From: Triticum aestivum
Lineage: Eukaryota; Streptophyta; Magnoliopsida; Poales; Poaceae
Length of the DNA stretch: 64,000 nt
Direction of reading: 5' to 3'
Assembly: GCF_018294505.1 (NCBI RefSeq)
Contig: NC_057809.1
Location: forward strand, 509,479,914-509,543,913
Part shown: positions 44,801-55,467 of the stretch, in pieces
Numbering within the stretch: position 1 is the first letter of the stretch
Layout: each line of letters begins with the position of its first letter
The notes under the pieces: model-generated
Database searches by the model: none
Seen by the model: the letters and a program-made list of their open reading frames with translations, nothing else
Told to the model about the DNA's origin: nothing
Made by a program: the position numbers and the translations under genes

Positions 44801-45601
44801 GAGGAAAACCTCCAAGAGGTCCATGCCTGTCACTCCGTCCCGAACCAGCTGCACCACTCGCTCCATCAACATCTTCACGTCGGCTTTCTCCTCCGGAATC
44901 AGCTTCAAAGGGGAGGGCTTGCTCACTCGGTCCATGGTAAACGGAGGGAGTCCACTCGACTGCCCTGGCGTCGACTGGACCTGGCAGTAGAACCAAGTCG
45001 ACTGCCAGCCTCTGACGGACTCGGGAAAAGACATGGGCGGGAAGGTGCTATTGTTCCTCACCTGAATCCCCAGGCCCCCACACATTTGGACGACTCGAGT
45101 CTTCTCGTCACCAGGACTCGCCTTCTTCACGGTCTGAGAGCGACACGTGAAGATACGTTTGAACAAGCCCCAGTGCGGTCGACAGCCCAAGAAACCCTCA
45201 CACATGGACACGAATGCAGCGAGATAGGCAATGGAGTTTGGAGTAAAGTGATGGAGCTGCGCTCCGAAGAAATTCAAGAAACCACGGAAGAAAATGCTTG
45301 GTGGCAAGGAAAACCCCCGATCGACATGAGTGGCTAGAAGCACACACTCACCCTCTTCTGGCTGTGGCTGCCACTCCTTCCCCGGCAACCTCGCAGCTCC
45401 GTGGGGGATCAAGCCCTCGTTGGCCATGTCGAGGAGGTCCTTCTCCGTGATGGTCGACTGGATCCAGTCGCCTTGGACCCAGCCTTTCGGCAGGCGGGAT
45501 CTGGACAAGGATCCTCTGCGGCTGGTGGATCTCCCCTTCGCCTTCTCCGATGCCGACGCCTTCTTGGCACGCTCCAGCGCCGCCGTCTTCTCCTTGGCCA
45601 T
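41808..45601 (-). CDS. Antisense seven-exon gene of element F (Transposase_28-type plant protein with acidic and coiled-coil parts)
   Basis: Exons on the minus strand: 45601-44600, 44505-44075, 43984-43914, 43845-43493, 42831-42717, 42642-42376, 42292-41808. Every intron is GT...AG and all phases fit, giving 907 codons plus TAA with no stop. Exon 1 (residues 1-334): basic start (MAKEKTAALERAKKAS), then FFRGFLNFFGAQLHHFTPNS and EGFLGCRPHWGLFK, the block of the 'putative gypsy type transposon' family. Exon 2: triple GEASG repeat, long D/E run, then K/P/S-rich with nuclear-signal-like KRPRTTS. Exons 4-7: helical, heptad-like (KIKLADEKLASVTKLEQDN). Role unknown; likely nuclear by composition. The splice model is mine. 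Confidence 0.75.
42832..43492. repeat. Repeats of about 129 bp in intron 4 of the F antisense gene
   Basis: Four copies of GGGACTACACCCAGTGGGTG followed by CACTCAGCGTGCCCCC, at about 42940, 43092, 43222 and 43352. The last two full units are 129 bp apart and include AGTCGACCAGTCGACTG palindromes. The units fill most of the largest intron. Confidence 0.75.
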
Positions 45602-45729
45602 GGTCGCCGGTGGGATGCACGAAGGGAAGCGGTGCGGAGGCGAGAGCGGGCACGCTGAGCAGGGAGGAAGGGAGCAGAGGGAGAGGGGGAGAATGCGGAG
45701 GCGCAGCACAGAAATCCTCGCCGGGCACA

Positions 45730-45737
45730 TTTATAAG
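45730..45737 (-). promoter_or_regulatory. Candidate TATA box of element F antisense gene
   Basis: Minus-strand CTTATAAATG about 130 bases upstream of the antisense ATG (45601). The sequence between is CT-rich leader-like. It lies inside the element, between the antisense gene and the 3' LTR. Confidence 0.5.
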
Positions 45738-46150
45738 GTCCCTCCCGAGTGGCTGACGTGTGGGCCCGGTCGATCTAATCATATCTGTGAGCAGTTATGG
45801 GGACTGGATACGTGGCGAAAAAGGCGGCGCGGAGATCGAGGCGTCTACGCCCCGTCCCATCCGAACGCCGCGGTCCGCCCCGCTTCGCGCGCGCCCCCAA
45901 ATTTCGCACCCCGCAGAATCCGCGAGCAGCAAATCAGTCTGTCAGACGCGGTGATTCCGGCGATCCGTCGCTCGGAGATCGACGAAGCTCGAAAGATCAC
46001 TCGACGCAAAAATAGAATGGATCGAGTCGACCGAAGACGAATTGCTCCCTGTCAACGAAGAGATTCTTTGATCCAGAACAGCGCACAATTAGAGCGCAAA
46101 GGTTAATCGGAAACGACATCAACTCCTTCTTCACTCAAAGCCTCAATCCA
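45738..46150. other. Element F segment upstream of the antisense promoter, non-coding
   Basis: About 400 bases between the antisense TATA box and the polypurine tract. GC-rich, with ACTCGAC/GTCGACC motifs. Probably upstream promoter sequence of the antisense gene. No coding signal on either strand despite an open plus-strand frame. Confidence 0.45.
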
Positions 46151-46162
46151 TTCGGGGGCTAA
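46151..46162 (+). other. Element F polypurine tract
   Basis: TTCGGGGGCTAA directly before the TG of the 3' LTR. Confidence 0.7.
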
Positions 46163-46707
46163 TGATGGGGTTATGTACCTAGGGTAGGGTCACGGACCTG
46201 CCCCAAGTAACTTGCCCTAGGACATCCCTAGAAGAGGTCGCCTTCCAGTCGACCAACGACTACTCACTCGACCAACGAGGACACACTCGACTGGCCTGAA
46301 GGACTCGACCACGAAGACTCACTCGACCACCAGGAGGTCAAGAGGCACTCCGCACCGCAACGGTCTGTAATTAAGTAGACTTTATGATAGTAAAGGCACT
46401 TTATGTGGGGCGTTACCAGTAACGCCCCAGACTTAACTCACCTTAAACCCTCTCCTGCGTGGGCTGGCTGGGGTCCTGGCGCACTCTATATAAGCCACCC
46501 CCCTCCACAGGCAGAAGGGTTCGGCACCTTGTAATCCATACATTCATAATCCACTCGACCGCCTCCGGGCTCCGAGACGTAGGGCTGTTACTTCTTCCGA
46601 GAAGGGCCTGAACTCGTACATCCTTTGTGCTTACAACCTCTCCATAGCTAGGACCTTGCCTCTCCATACCTACCCCCCACTCTACTGTCAGGCTTAGAAC
46701 CACGACA
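46163..46707 (+). repeat. Element F 3' LTR
   Basis: 545 bp, reads identical to 33929-34473. Followed by the target duplication GGGGT (46708-46712) and the resumed integrase of E. Confidence 0.92.
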
Positions 46708-46712
46708 GGGGT

Positions 46713-49700
46713 GCGCCACCGAAGCGTAGCATATCTGCGTTCCAAGGTTAGCACAGTATGTTTTGAAGAGGTTACTGGTGAACTGTGAACCGTTGTCCGT
46801 GATGATGCGATTCGGCACCCCGAACCAGCTCACGATGCCCTTGATGAACTTGACCGCGGAACCCGCGGGAATGGTGCAGACAGCCTCTACTTCAGCCCAC
46901 TTGGTGAACTTGTCCACGGCGACGTAGAGGTAGCGGTAGCCCCCAGGCGCCCGAGGAAACGGGCCCAAGATATCCAGCCCCCAGACTGCGAATGGCCACG
47001 AAAGGGGTATAGTCTGCAAGCCTCCTGCTGGCTGATGGATCTGCTTGGCGTGGAACTGGCAGGCCTCACAAGCTTTTACTAGTTCGACGGCGTCATTGAG
47101 CGTGGTGGGCCAATAAAACCCACTGCGGAATGCCTTGCCAACGAGGGTCCGTGATGATGAATGATGTCCACAATCTCCGCCGTGTATATCTTCCAGCAGT
47201 TCCTTCCCTTGCTCCCTGGAGATGCAGCGCAGGGATACATCGTTTGGCCGCTTCCGGTAGAGCTCTCCATCCTTGATGCAGTATGCCGTGGCCTGGCGTG
47301 CCACTCGCTCCGCTTCCTCCTCCTTCTCTGGCAGGGTCCCTTGCGTTAGGTAACTCCGGAGCTCCGCGATCCAACATCCCTCCTGAGGCTCCATCGTCAG
47401 GAGCAGACGTGCTCCTGAGGCCAGGCCACAGGCCGGAGCCCCTGAGGCAGGTGGCTGGGGGAGCTCCTCCCGGGGTTGAGCCGTGTTCGATAATGACGAC
47501 AGGGTTGATGGCTTGAAGAGCCGCTCCTCGAAAATGCTAGGCTCCTGAGGTAACCGCCTGGATGCCCGTTTGGCGATGTCGTCAGCCTCCTGATTGGTGC
47601 CATGGGGCACATGCTGCAACTCCAACCCCCAGAACTGCTTCTCCATCTTGCGGACCTCCGCTAGGTAGGCTTCCATGTGCTCATCCTTCGGTCGTACACC
47701 TTGTTGGAGAAATTGACAAGGAGCTGCGAATCGCCCTTGATGGTGAGGCGTTTCACCCCCAGGGCAGTCGCGGCCTTCAAGCCCGCTATTAAACCTTCAT
47801 ACTCTGCTATGTTGTTGGAGACCTTTTCACCTTGCTGGAAACAGAGCTGCATGGCGTAATAGAGCTTGTCCTGAGCGAGCGATATAAGCACCGCCCCAGC
47901 CCCAGCGCCATGCCTGGAGAACGCCCCATCGAAGTACATGACCCAGCCTTCTGGCGCCTCGCTTCCCGGGGATAGGGACCGATCCTCGTCGGCCTTGAGG
48001 CCTGGCGCCTCCGTCCATTCTGCCACAAAATCCGCCAATGCTGCTCCCTTGATGACTCTGGTCGTGCTGAATTCGAGCTGAAACGCTTGCAGTTCTATGT
48101 TCCACTCAGCGACCCTTCCAGCTGAATTAGGGCTCCTGAGTACTCTCTCCAGGGGGAATGACGAGACGACCTTGATGGGGTGACCCTGAAAATACTGCCG
48201 CAGCTTGCGCGAGGCCACCAGTAGCGCGAGGAGGAGTTTCTGAGGCATGGGGTACCGTGCCCTTGCATCCCGCAACACCGTGCTGATGAAGTACACTGGG
48301 TGCTCAACGAGGTGGAGTGTGTCAGTGCTGGTGGCTCCCTTCGGAGACCGTGGCGCCTCTTGAGGCAATGAGGCCTCCTGAGACTGGCCATCTGGAAGAG
48401 GGGCCTCTTCCGCCTCTGGTGCGCCCCTCTGCGGCGGCTGATCCTCCTCAGCCGCGGTGGCGGTTTCTGTAGGCCTTCCTTGTCCCTGTTCTGCCTTGTC
48501 CCGGGCTGCTGCCGCAGTTTTGATTCGGCGCTCCTCTCTGACTGCCACCAAGGCTGCGCTGGCGGAGTAGGGAGTGGCGGCGAGGTAAAGCACCAGGGGC
48601 TCTTGAGGGCGCGGAGCCACCATGACCGGTGGGCTGATCAGGTATCTCTTGAGATCCTGGAACGCCTTGTCCGCCTCTTCAGTCCACTCGAAGGGCCCCT
48701 TTTTCTTCATTAGCTGGAAGAAGGGCAGTGCTCGTTCCCCCAACTTGGAGATGAAGCGCCCTAGTGCGGTCACGCGTCCCGTGAGCTTCTGCATTTCTCT
48801 GAGGGTCTTTGGCGGGCTCATGTCTTCCACCGCCTTAACCTTCTCCGGGTTAGCCTCGATGCCTCGGTGGGACACGAGGAACCCCAAGAGCTTGCCCGAG
48901 GGGACTCCGAACACACACTTCTTTGGGTTGAGCCGTAGGTTCACTGCGTTGAGGCTCGCGAAGGTTTCCTCCAAGTCTTGTATCAAGGTCTTGGCCTCCC
49001 GAGACTTTACCACAATGTCATCGACGTAAGCTTCAATATTCTTCCCGAGCTGCGGGCCCAAGGTGATGTGCATCAGCCGTTGGAAGGTCGCCCCTGCGTT
49101 ACGCAGCCCGAATGGCATGCATGTGTAGCAGTACACCCCACACGGGGTTAGGAAGGCTGTCTTCTCGACGTCTTCTACCGCCATCTTGATCTGGTGATAC
49201 CCAGAGAAGGCGTCCAAGAAGCACAACAGGTCGCATTCCGCAGTGGAATCGATGATCTGGTCGATGCAGGGGAGCGGGAACGGATCTTGCGGGCATGATT
49301 TGTTGAGGTTGGTGAAGTCGACACACATGCGCTCCTTCCCTCCCTTCTTTGGCACAACGACAGGGTTGGCCAACCAATCCGGGTATCGGACCTCGCGAAT
49401 GACCCCTGCGGCTTCTAATTTGCGGGTCTCTTGGACGATGAAGGCCTACTTTTCTGTGGACTGCCGCCTGGCCTTCTGCTTCATAGGATGCACGTTGGGG
49501 CACACGTTGAGGTGATGCTTGATTACACTCCTAGGGATCCCTGCCAACTGGTCAGGCTCCCAAGCGAATACCTTCTTGTTTGCACGCAGGAACCCGACCA
49601 GGGCCTTCTCCTGCTCGGGTTTGAGGTGGGCGCCTCTGGTGAAAGTGGCGTTGGTGGATCCGTCCTCATCGACGGGTATCTGCTTGGTTTCTGCCCTGTC

Positions 49701-49956
49701 TTGGGTGAACAACTGTTTCTTCTTGGCGGGTGCAGCCTCCTTGGGCCCGGGGGTCTCCAAGTTGGCGGGCTGTGCCGACGCCGCCGTCTTGAAGGCGAGC
49801 TTGAGCACCCGCAGCACGTCCCCGGTGTCCCCGTGCACAGTGAGGACACCGCTACTCCCGGGCATCTTCATGAGGTTGTACGCCGGGTGCGTCGCGGCCA
49901 TGAACTGGGCCAGTGCTGGGTAGCCGAGGATGGCGTTGTAGGGAAGGCCGATGGGG
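46713..49956 (-). pseudogene. pol: Element E pol: protease end, RT, dual RNase H, integrase N-terminal part
   Basis: From the G junction down: protease end with LPYNAILGYPALAQF (49940-49900); linker; in-frame TAG at 49446-49448; RT with AYVDDIVVKS (about 48995) in a long frame to 47661; first RNase H carrying a low-complexity insert (about 48340-48550); second RNase H (VMYFDGAFSRHG near 47935, NNIAEYEGL, GDSQLLV). A frameshift near 47680 moves to the frame 47676-46713 with the integrase finger (HHSSSRT ... CEACQF) and core (IITDNGSQF), cut by F after SVAHP. One stop and one frameshift; otherwise open. Confidence 0.82.
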
Positions 49957-49999
49957 TACACCACAACACGGATGCAATGGCATGTAATCTGTCAGGATA

Positions 50000-50260
50000 A
50001 TGCACTTAAGAGGGCAGATAAACTGCCGGGACAGAGTTTCTCCCGGCAGATAGAACTGCCACGAGAACGGCTGCCGGGGATTATTTCTCCCGGCAGATAA
50101 ACATTTCCTGGCAGTTTTTCTACCGTGACCATTGTATTGGCCGGCAGTTTGTTTTCTCCCGGCAGATTAGTCATCTAATAGGAACTACATCTTACCGGCA
50201 GTTCTATAGCCTGCACAAGGACATTTACCCTGCAGGTAATATGCCAGCACACACGCGTTG
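50000..50260. repeat. Element G left subterminal repeats
   Basis: About nine copies of the core GGCAG/CTGCC in CTCCCGGCAGAT or AACTGCCGGGA context, mixed orientation. These are candidate transposase-binding sites by analogy with known CACTA elements. Confidence 0.7.
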
Positions 50261-53175
50261 TTTCACAGCCAGTGCAATATATCCCTAAAATTTAAGACAC
50301 GGCCACTATGTTGAGGCAATGAAGACATATCACACAATCTATACACACACTTTAATCAATGTTACATGCAAGGTCTCATTCAATAACATTAACCAATCAA
50401 ATACATAAGAACATTCTGCCACAATGCAAAGTACATATGTTTCTAGGAAAAGAAATTGTGCCACACATCCAAAATGAGCATTCCATGGCTTATGTGCCAA
50501 AACAACCACCAAAATGAGCAAAGTGAAACTTGCAAAATCTTCAGGCTCAACAAAGAAGGCATATTACATACTCCCTATCTCCCGAATTATTTGTCTAGAT
50601 ACGGATGTACCAAAACACCTTCTAGTCTAAGACAACGTAATTTGGGATGGAGGTAATATATATTATCACTCCACCAACTTGTAAGATCATCCAAACCTCC
50701 AGCAACTTGTACATCTTCCAAACCTCCAGCAACTTGTGTATCTTTGAGATACCTGCAACAAATATACATAAGAACTATAATATATAATCTTGTAGACAAG
50801 ATACTATAGTTTCTTTACAGTATTCACAAATTCTGGCCCTATGCATACATTGGTCATAGCTAGCTACTAGAACAGAAATCAATGCGTCTTATAAGCTATT
50901 ATATATGATATAGTTATGCAAAGAAATAGATCAGTTAGTACTATGAAAGCCAACATAAAAGTAAATATATCAACTATGTTCATGACTAAAAACAATTTTC
51001 AAGTTTGGCTCATGTACAATACCAATCTGATTACATTAAGGGCGAAATTGCAAAGAAATGACAAAGTAGTCAAGAGAGGTTCATTGAGCAAAGAATTGTC
51101 CACCCGTGTTGGCTAACGCCAATCTATGTTACTTATGAATCATGCATAAGGTATTAGTTCAGCTGCATATTACTGATCCTGAGGTCATTGTCAAAGCTGT
51201 AATGAGACATATAGCCATCACTTAATTATGTGTAATGTCATTACTGATATAAGTATTGCTGCAAGATAGAACTGTATTATGGTTTTGATGGTGTCTAACC
51301 AAACTAAGCTTCTAGAATAAAGCTTGGAGCTATCATGAAGATAACTGTCATTTTAAGTGTAATCATGAATTCCAACATGGCATTATGCTATTTCACAGTT
51401 TTTGCTAATATATAGGATACACATGTACAAGAAAGGTGCAACTAATGCCCTGGAGAAACCGAATTCAGAAATTACTACTTTACAAGGGGTGAGACAGCCA
51501 CAGATCTAAACAATTGTAAAGATGTAAGTGAGTCCAAGGCATATTACCTCAGCTTGCTTCTGCCATACACTTAGAATACTTCCAGCTGCATTAGAAGTAA
51601 AGACTTTTAAGCAATCAAACATAATGTTCATTGGTAAAATATAATCACAAAAACATAAGCTTACATGCTTGTGTCTTCTGGTATCCCCTTTTCCTCTTTT
51701 ATCTATTTTTGAAATGAAGATGCCAGCTTCTGTAATGATGGTTACTTGGTTAGCAATAGAACGGGTAAAATGTAGTTGGTATTTATACTTTTATTTAGTC
51801 TTTGAGAATAGAACACAAAAAAAAATTGTAAAATACTTGTTTAATATTCAACTGCAATTTATGTTTTCTCCGGTACATATACCAATATAATAATGATGAT
51901 GCAATATTTTTCTCAAAGACACATATAAATACATGCCATTTTGTATCAGAAGAAAGCCAATGAGGTGCGAGATTGCATATCACAAAGGCGACAACAATTG
52001 AATAGGTAACATAATCGAAACAACTGATGAAAATTGTCAAATCTCAAGATTTTGTTAGGAGAAGAACAACTTTGCACAAGTTCGAAGATTCTGAACTGTT
52101 CATATTTGGGCGGCGATCTCGTTTGCAGTATTTATCTTCGACAGATGGATAAGAACTGAAAGTATATGTCAGTAACATACCCTTCTTTTTCAAACGAAAC
52201 ATGGCCTACATTCTAAGAAAATTCCATCTGACCTTGTATACCTGACCCTATTCTTGCTTTGTTTTAAAACTGATTCTTAGAGCTGAAATAGGACCATATA
52301 CTTCGAAAACTACTTTTGACGCATGGCGTCTAGTGGGATGCATATCTCGCCTGCATGATTGCTCGTGGATCAGTGCCGTGCATTGATGCATAGCTTTTCT
52401 CAAATTTCCTAGATATATCCATCGGCTCATTTGAATAGGTATGGCACACGGTTGAGCCAAGGCTTTTCGTATCTGCACCGGACCACGTTGTCGCTGTGCA
52501 CTAGTTCTAAATACGAGCCACTGACGGCAGCAAGACTACCGAGACCAAAATATCAAGGCCAGCTAATGTGGCTATCTTTTTGTGCTGACAGCGCCAGGTC
52601 CAATTTTTTGAAAAAAAATCAATTTCATTTGACTCATTTAATGCACAAGCGCACCAGCCAACTACATTTTTGAAGGTCCCATGGGGGAAAAATGCCATGC
52701 ACCCCCTCAATACTGTGCACCACACCCGTCCCTGCATCCTTTTCCAGAACCAAAATTCCTGATTCGTGGTGTGAGCCTGCTGAGTATAGTCCCCCGCGAC
52801 AGGCATTTAACACACCACGTCTTGATCTGTCAGCATACCATATCCATCACTCATATAGATGAATCAAATAGCCAAACTAAAAGCTGGCAGTTTTAGCTCG
52901 TATCTAACAGCACGCGCAGACGGCATAGATACAGTGGGCTGTTGCCGCCGTGCGCTGAAAAATCCGTTTCCCATATGCTTCTGCTATCATAACTGATAAG
53001 GATCAACTATATGGCTTCTCAAGCATGACAAGTTAGAGCAACAAACCTTCACATAATGTACGCATAACTGAACTAATGCTCAAGGCTTAAACGATGCACA
53101 CTGCTGTGTATATTGGTTAATTAGGTAAAAGATAAATTAGGTTATCAGAATACTAGATAAGTTTATAAATGAAAA
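50261..53175. other. Element G interior, non-coding
   Basis: AT-rich, no credible gene. Contains the Stowaway MITE at 50571-50653 and, right after it, a 27-bp direct repeat (CCAAACCTCCAGCAACTTGT, 50671-50745, about three copies). Confidence 0.5.
50571..50653. mobile_element. Stowaway-type MITE (Tc1/Mariner), 83 bp
   Basis: CTCCCTATCTCCCGAATTA at the left matches the reverse of TAATTTGGGATGGAGG at the right (imperfect). TA dinucleotides flank it at 50569-50570 and 50654-50655. Size, ends and TA target fit a short Stowaway. It is inside CACTA element G. Confidence 0.7.
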
Positions 53176-54060
53176 TTACTTCATAATTCTCCTACAATAA
53201 TGGTTATTTGCTACACAAGGTTTAGTTGGTGCGTTGTGAATGTGAGTGTGTCCTTGTTGTACTCTGAACAGACATACAAGGAAAAAAAAACAGGGAATAG
53301 CATCTTGATCCATACATACAGGTGATGAGCTCGATGAAGAGAGAGGCGTCGTGGTGTGACTGGTGACAACTGTAGAGGAGTTTTGGAGCAGCCCTACGAC
53401 CACCGCGCCATCCGTTCTCCATAGCAGCAGGTGCTGCAGGCCTTCACCCCCAGAAGGTGCACGCCCCACCAAGAAGAGGAACGCTCGATGTCGATGCAGC
53501 TCGCGGTCGATGGACGATCTGGTGCTTTTCCCGCGAAAGTACTGGGTTATGGGACCGCGTTCTGAAGGCAGTGGCGTTGGGAGTGTGGTGGAGGAAGTCC
53601 ATAGAGAGGCCGTCGGGGACGAGCTCCTCGGGAGACAAGCGGCTACACTCCCGGTCTTACCCTCTCACGGATCCGGGCAAGGCATATGGAATGATGATGG
53701 GGAAGTGGCGGTGGAGAGTTGAACAACCGGGGCGGCGTTGATGAGGCCCGGAGCAGCCAGATCCGGCAGCACGGACGACCAGCGCGGCCAGATCCGAACA
53801 GCACCGATGACCAGCCCGGCCAGATCCAGCAATGGCTGCGCTGCTTCCACCGAACGGGAGGTCAGCGGAGGAAGAGAGGAAGGGGCGGCGCCGCACAAGG
53901 AAGGGGAGAACAGGGTTTGGAAGGGACGGCGGTGGAGTAGTTGGTGCGGCGGCGCTGGATCTGGGTGGAGGGATTTGGGGAACGGCAATTGGGCTCGGGG
54001 GCTTTATTTATTTGGTGCGAACTTTTGGGCAACTCCCGCGCCAGCGCGCGTTTTAGGCCC
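53176..54060 (-). other. Gene-like GC-rich segment in element G (possible promoter and first exons)
   Basis: On the minus strand: AT-rich AAATAAATAAAGCC (about 54005) followed by a C/T-rich leader, then GC-rich sequence with open stretches (53988-53665, 53638-53444) and a splice-donor-like GAGAGGGTAAGACC (about 53655). No protein family is recognised and no ATG clearly starts the first stretch. It could be a captured gene 5' end or the element's own non-coding transcript. Confidence 0.3.
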
Positions 54061-54079
54061 AGTATCTCGCGCCACTAAG

Positions 54080-54310
54080 TAGCCGGCAGATAATGGGCCG
54101 AGGGGTACTTCTCCCGGCAAATATAGTGACCCAAGAAGTGTTTGTCATTGCCGGCAGTTTAGGTGTACTGGATGCTCATCTTCTCCCGGCAGTTACTTTG
54201 CCCTTAAGTAGTTCTAACGGCAGTACTAAGATTCCTGGCAGATGATTTGCCCTTATTCTACTATTTCTCCCGGCAGTTAATTGCCCCCAATCAGGTGTTG
54301 TGGTGTAGTG
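54080..54310. repeat. Element G right subterminal repeats and terminal repeat
   Basis: CCGGCAGAT, CTCCCGGCAGTTA and relatives in about eight copies, ending with GTGTTGTGGTGTAGTG, the intact CACTA terminus (reverse strand). Confidence 0.75.
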
Positions 54311-55044
54311 GGGGCGATGTCGAAGTCGACCAGCTCCGTGCGGAAGTTGTCGTAGGTGCCGAAGGTTACTGGGAGCCGGATCTGTCCCAAGGAGCTGGAC
54401 GACTTGCCCCCAACGCCTGAGAAGGGCCGGCTGGGTTGCAGCCGTTCCAGGGGTATGCAGAGGAGGTCGAAGGCCTCGACCGAGAGCATGCTAAGGCCTG
54501 CGCCGCCATCAATGAGGGTTCTGGTGACGGCCACCTGGCAGATGGTGGGGGTGCACAGCATGGGGAGCGCACCCGAGCAGGCCGAGTTGGAGGGGTGGTC
54601 CTCCGAGCTGAAGGTCAGGCTGGTCTCGGGCGCCGCCCGGTCCAGGGGAGCCCCCTGCCGCGTGGAAGCGGCGCTGACCCGGCAGATGAACGGCTTGACG
54701 TGGTGACTTGTAGGCGGCGCCTGCGAGCCGCCCAAGAGGGCCGCGACGACCGGGGGTGTTGGTGCAGCGCGATGGGCGGGGGAGAGGTTGCGGGGCTCCA
54801 TGGGCGCGCGGAGCGCGCGGGGCGAAGAACCAGCTGGGGTGAGCGAGGGAGTTGCGGTGCGGCCGTCTTGCCGCACGGACGGATGCTAGGACGATGCTCG
54901 CTGCTCGTCCCCCGCCGGGCCGGTGGCGGCGTTGACGGCAGGCGACGGGGAACGGCGAGGACGCCCGCCGACAGGGGCCGTCTGGGCGACGCGGGAAGCG
55001 AGCGCGGCTCGGCGCTCGGCGCGGGCCCGACGGGCGTCAGACAT
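54311..55044 (-). pseudogene. gag-pr: Element E gag start fused to protease start; gag core missing
   Basis: ATG at 55044 (MSDARRARAERRAALASR), in-frame TAG at 54886-54888, then a P/A/R-rich stretch that runs straight into the protease: TFSSEDHP, PTICQVAVTRTLIDGGAGLS (about 54500-54560) and TELVDFDIAP at the G junction. Only about 400 bases separate ATG and protease. The capsid and nucleocapsid parts, normally over 1 kb, are absent, so a large internal deletion is inferred. The read joins 49956 after removing G. Confidence 0.75.
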
Positions 55045-55093
55045 GGGCGTGATGGTCGGAGGAGAACGGGGTGGTGGAAGACGAATCCCAGTG

Positions 55094-55113
55094 CACCCCT
55101 ACCTGGCGTGCCA
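55094..55113 (-). other. Element E primer-binding site
   Basis: Minus-strand TGGCACGCCAGGTAGGGGTG, two bases inside the 5' LTR. The tRNA is not assigned with confidence. Confidence 0.6.
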
Positions 55114-55115
55114 AA

Positions 55116-55414
55116 TGTCGGATTCCGGGTTCCGGCAGACCCTTGAGGTTCGAACACTGGGGTGCGCGCGGAGATTTCGCCTCCTACGTTCCTACACCCC
55201 TCCGCCTTGCTAGGATCTGAACTATGGAAAGAACAACACAAGAGACGCATGGTTTATACTGGTTCGGGCCACCGTTGTGGTGTAATACCCTACTCCAGTG
55301 TGTGGTGTGGTGGATTGCCTCTTGGGCTGATGATGATGAACAATACAAGGAAGAACAACCTCGCGAGGGTCTGTTCTTAGCTGAGGCGATGAACTGCTGG
55401 GAGGAGCTCAGTCA

Positions 55415-55467
<53 letters not shown>

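Larger units (their letters stand above)
33929..46707 (+). mobile_element. Element F: young Tat-type Ty3/Gypsy retrotransposon with intact antisense gene
   Basis: 12.8 kb, inserted in E's integrase, target duplication GGGGT (33924-33928 and 46708-46712). LTRs 33929-34473 and 46163-46707, both 545 bp; I find no difference between them by eye, so the insertion is recent. Order: LTR, primer-binding site, gag-protease, in-frame TAG, RT-RNase H-second RNase H-integrase, about 74-bp tandem array, seven-exon gene on the opposite strand, polypurine tract, LTR. The second RNase H and the DGGSG protease place it in the Tat lineage. I do not attach a family name. Confidence 0.9.
49957..54310. mobile_element. 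Element G: non-autonomous CACTA transposon in E's protease
   Basis: Right end (minus strand) CACTACACCACAACACC; left end TACACCACAACAC, i.e. the same terminal repeat without its first CAC. Both flanks carry GGGG; for the host frame to close, the site had five G, so a 3-bp duplication (GGG) fits CACTA. Subterminal regions (50000-50260, 54080-54300) carry many copies of CTGCCGGGAGAA / CCGGCAGTT in both orientations, as CACTA elements do. No transposase frame is present. It holds a Stowaway MITE and a GC-rich gene-like segment. Confidence 0.75.

Noticed and set aside
45330..46106. 258-codon plus-strand frame near the F 3' LTR
   Set aside because: It lies opposite exon 1 and the promoter of the antisense gene and has no motif; codon pattern follows the antisense exon.
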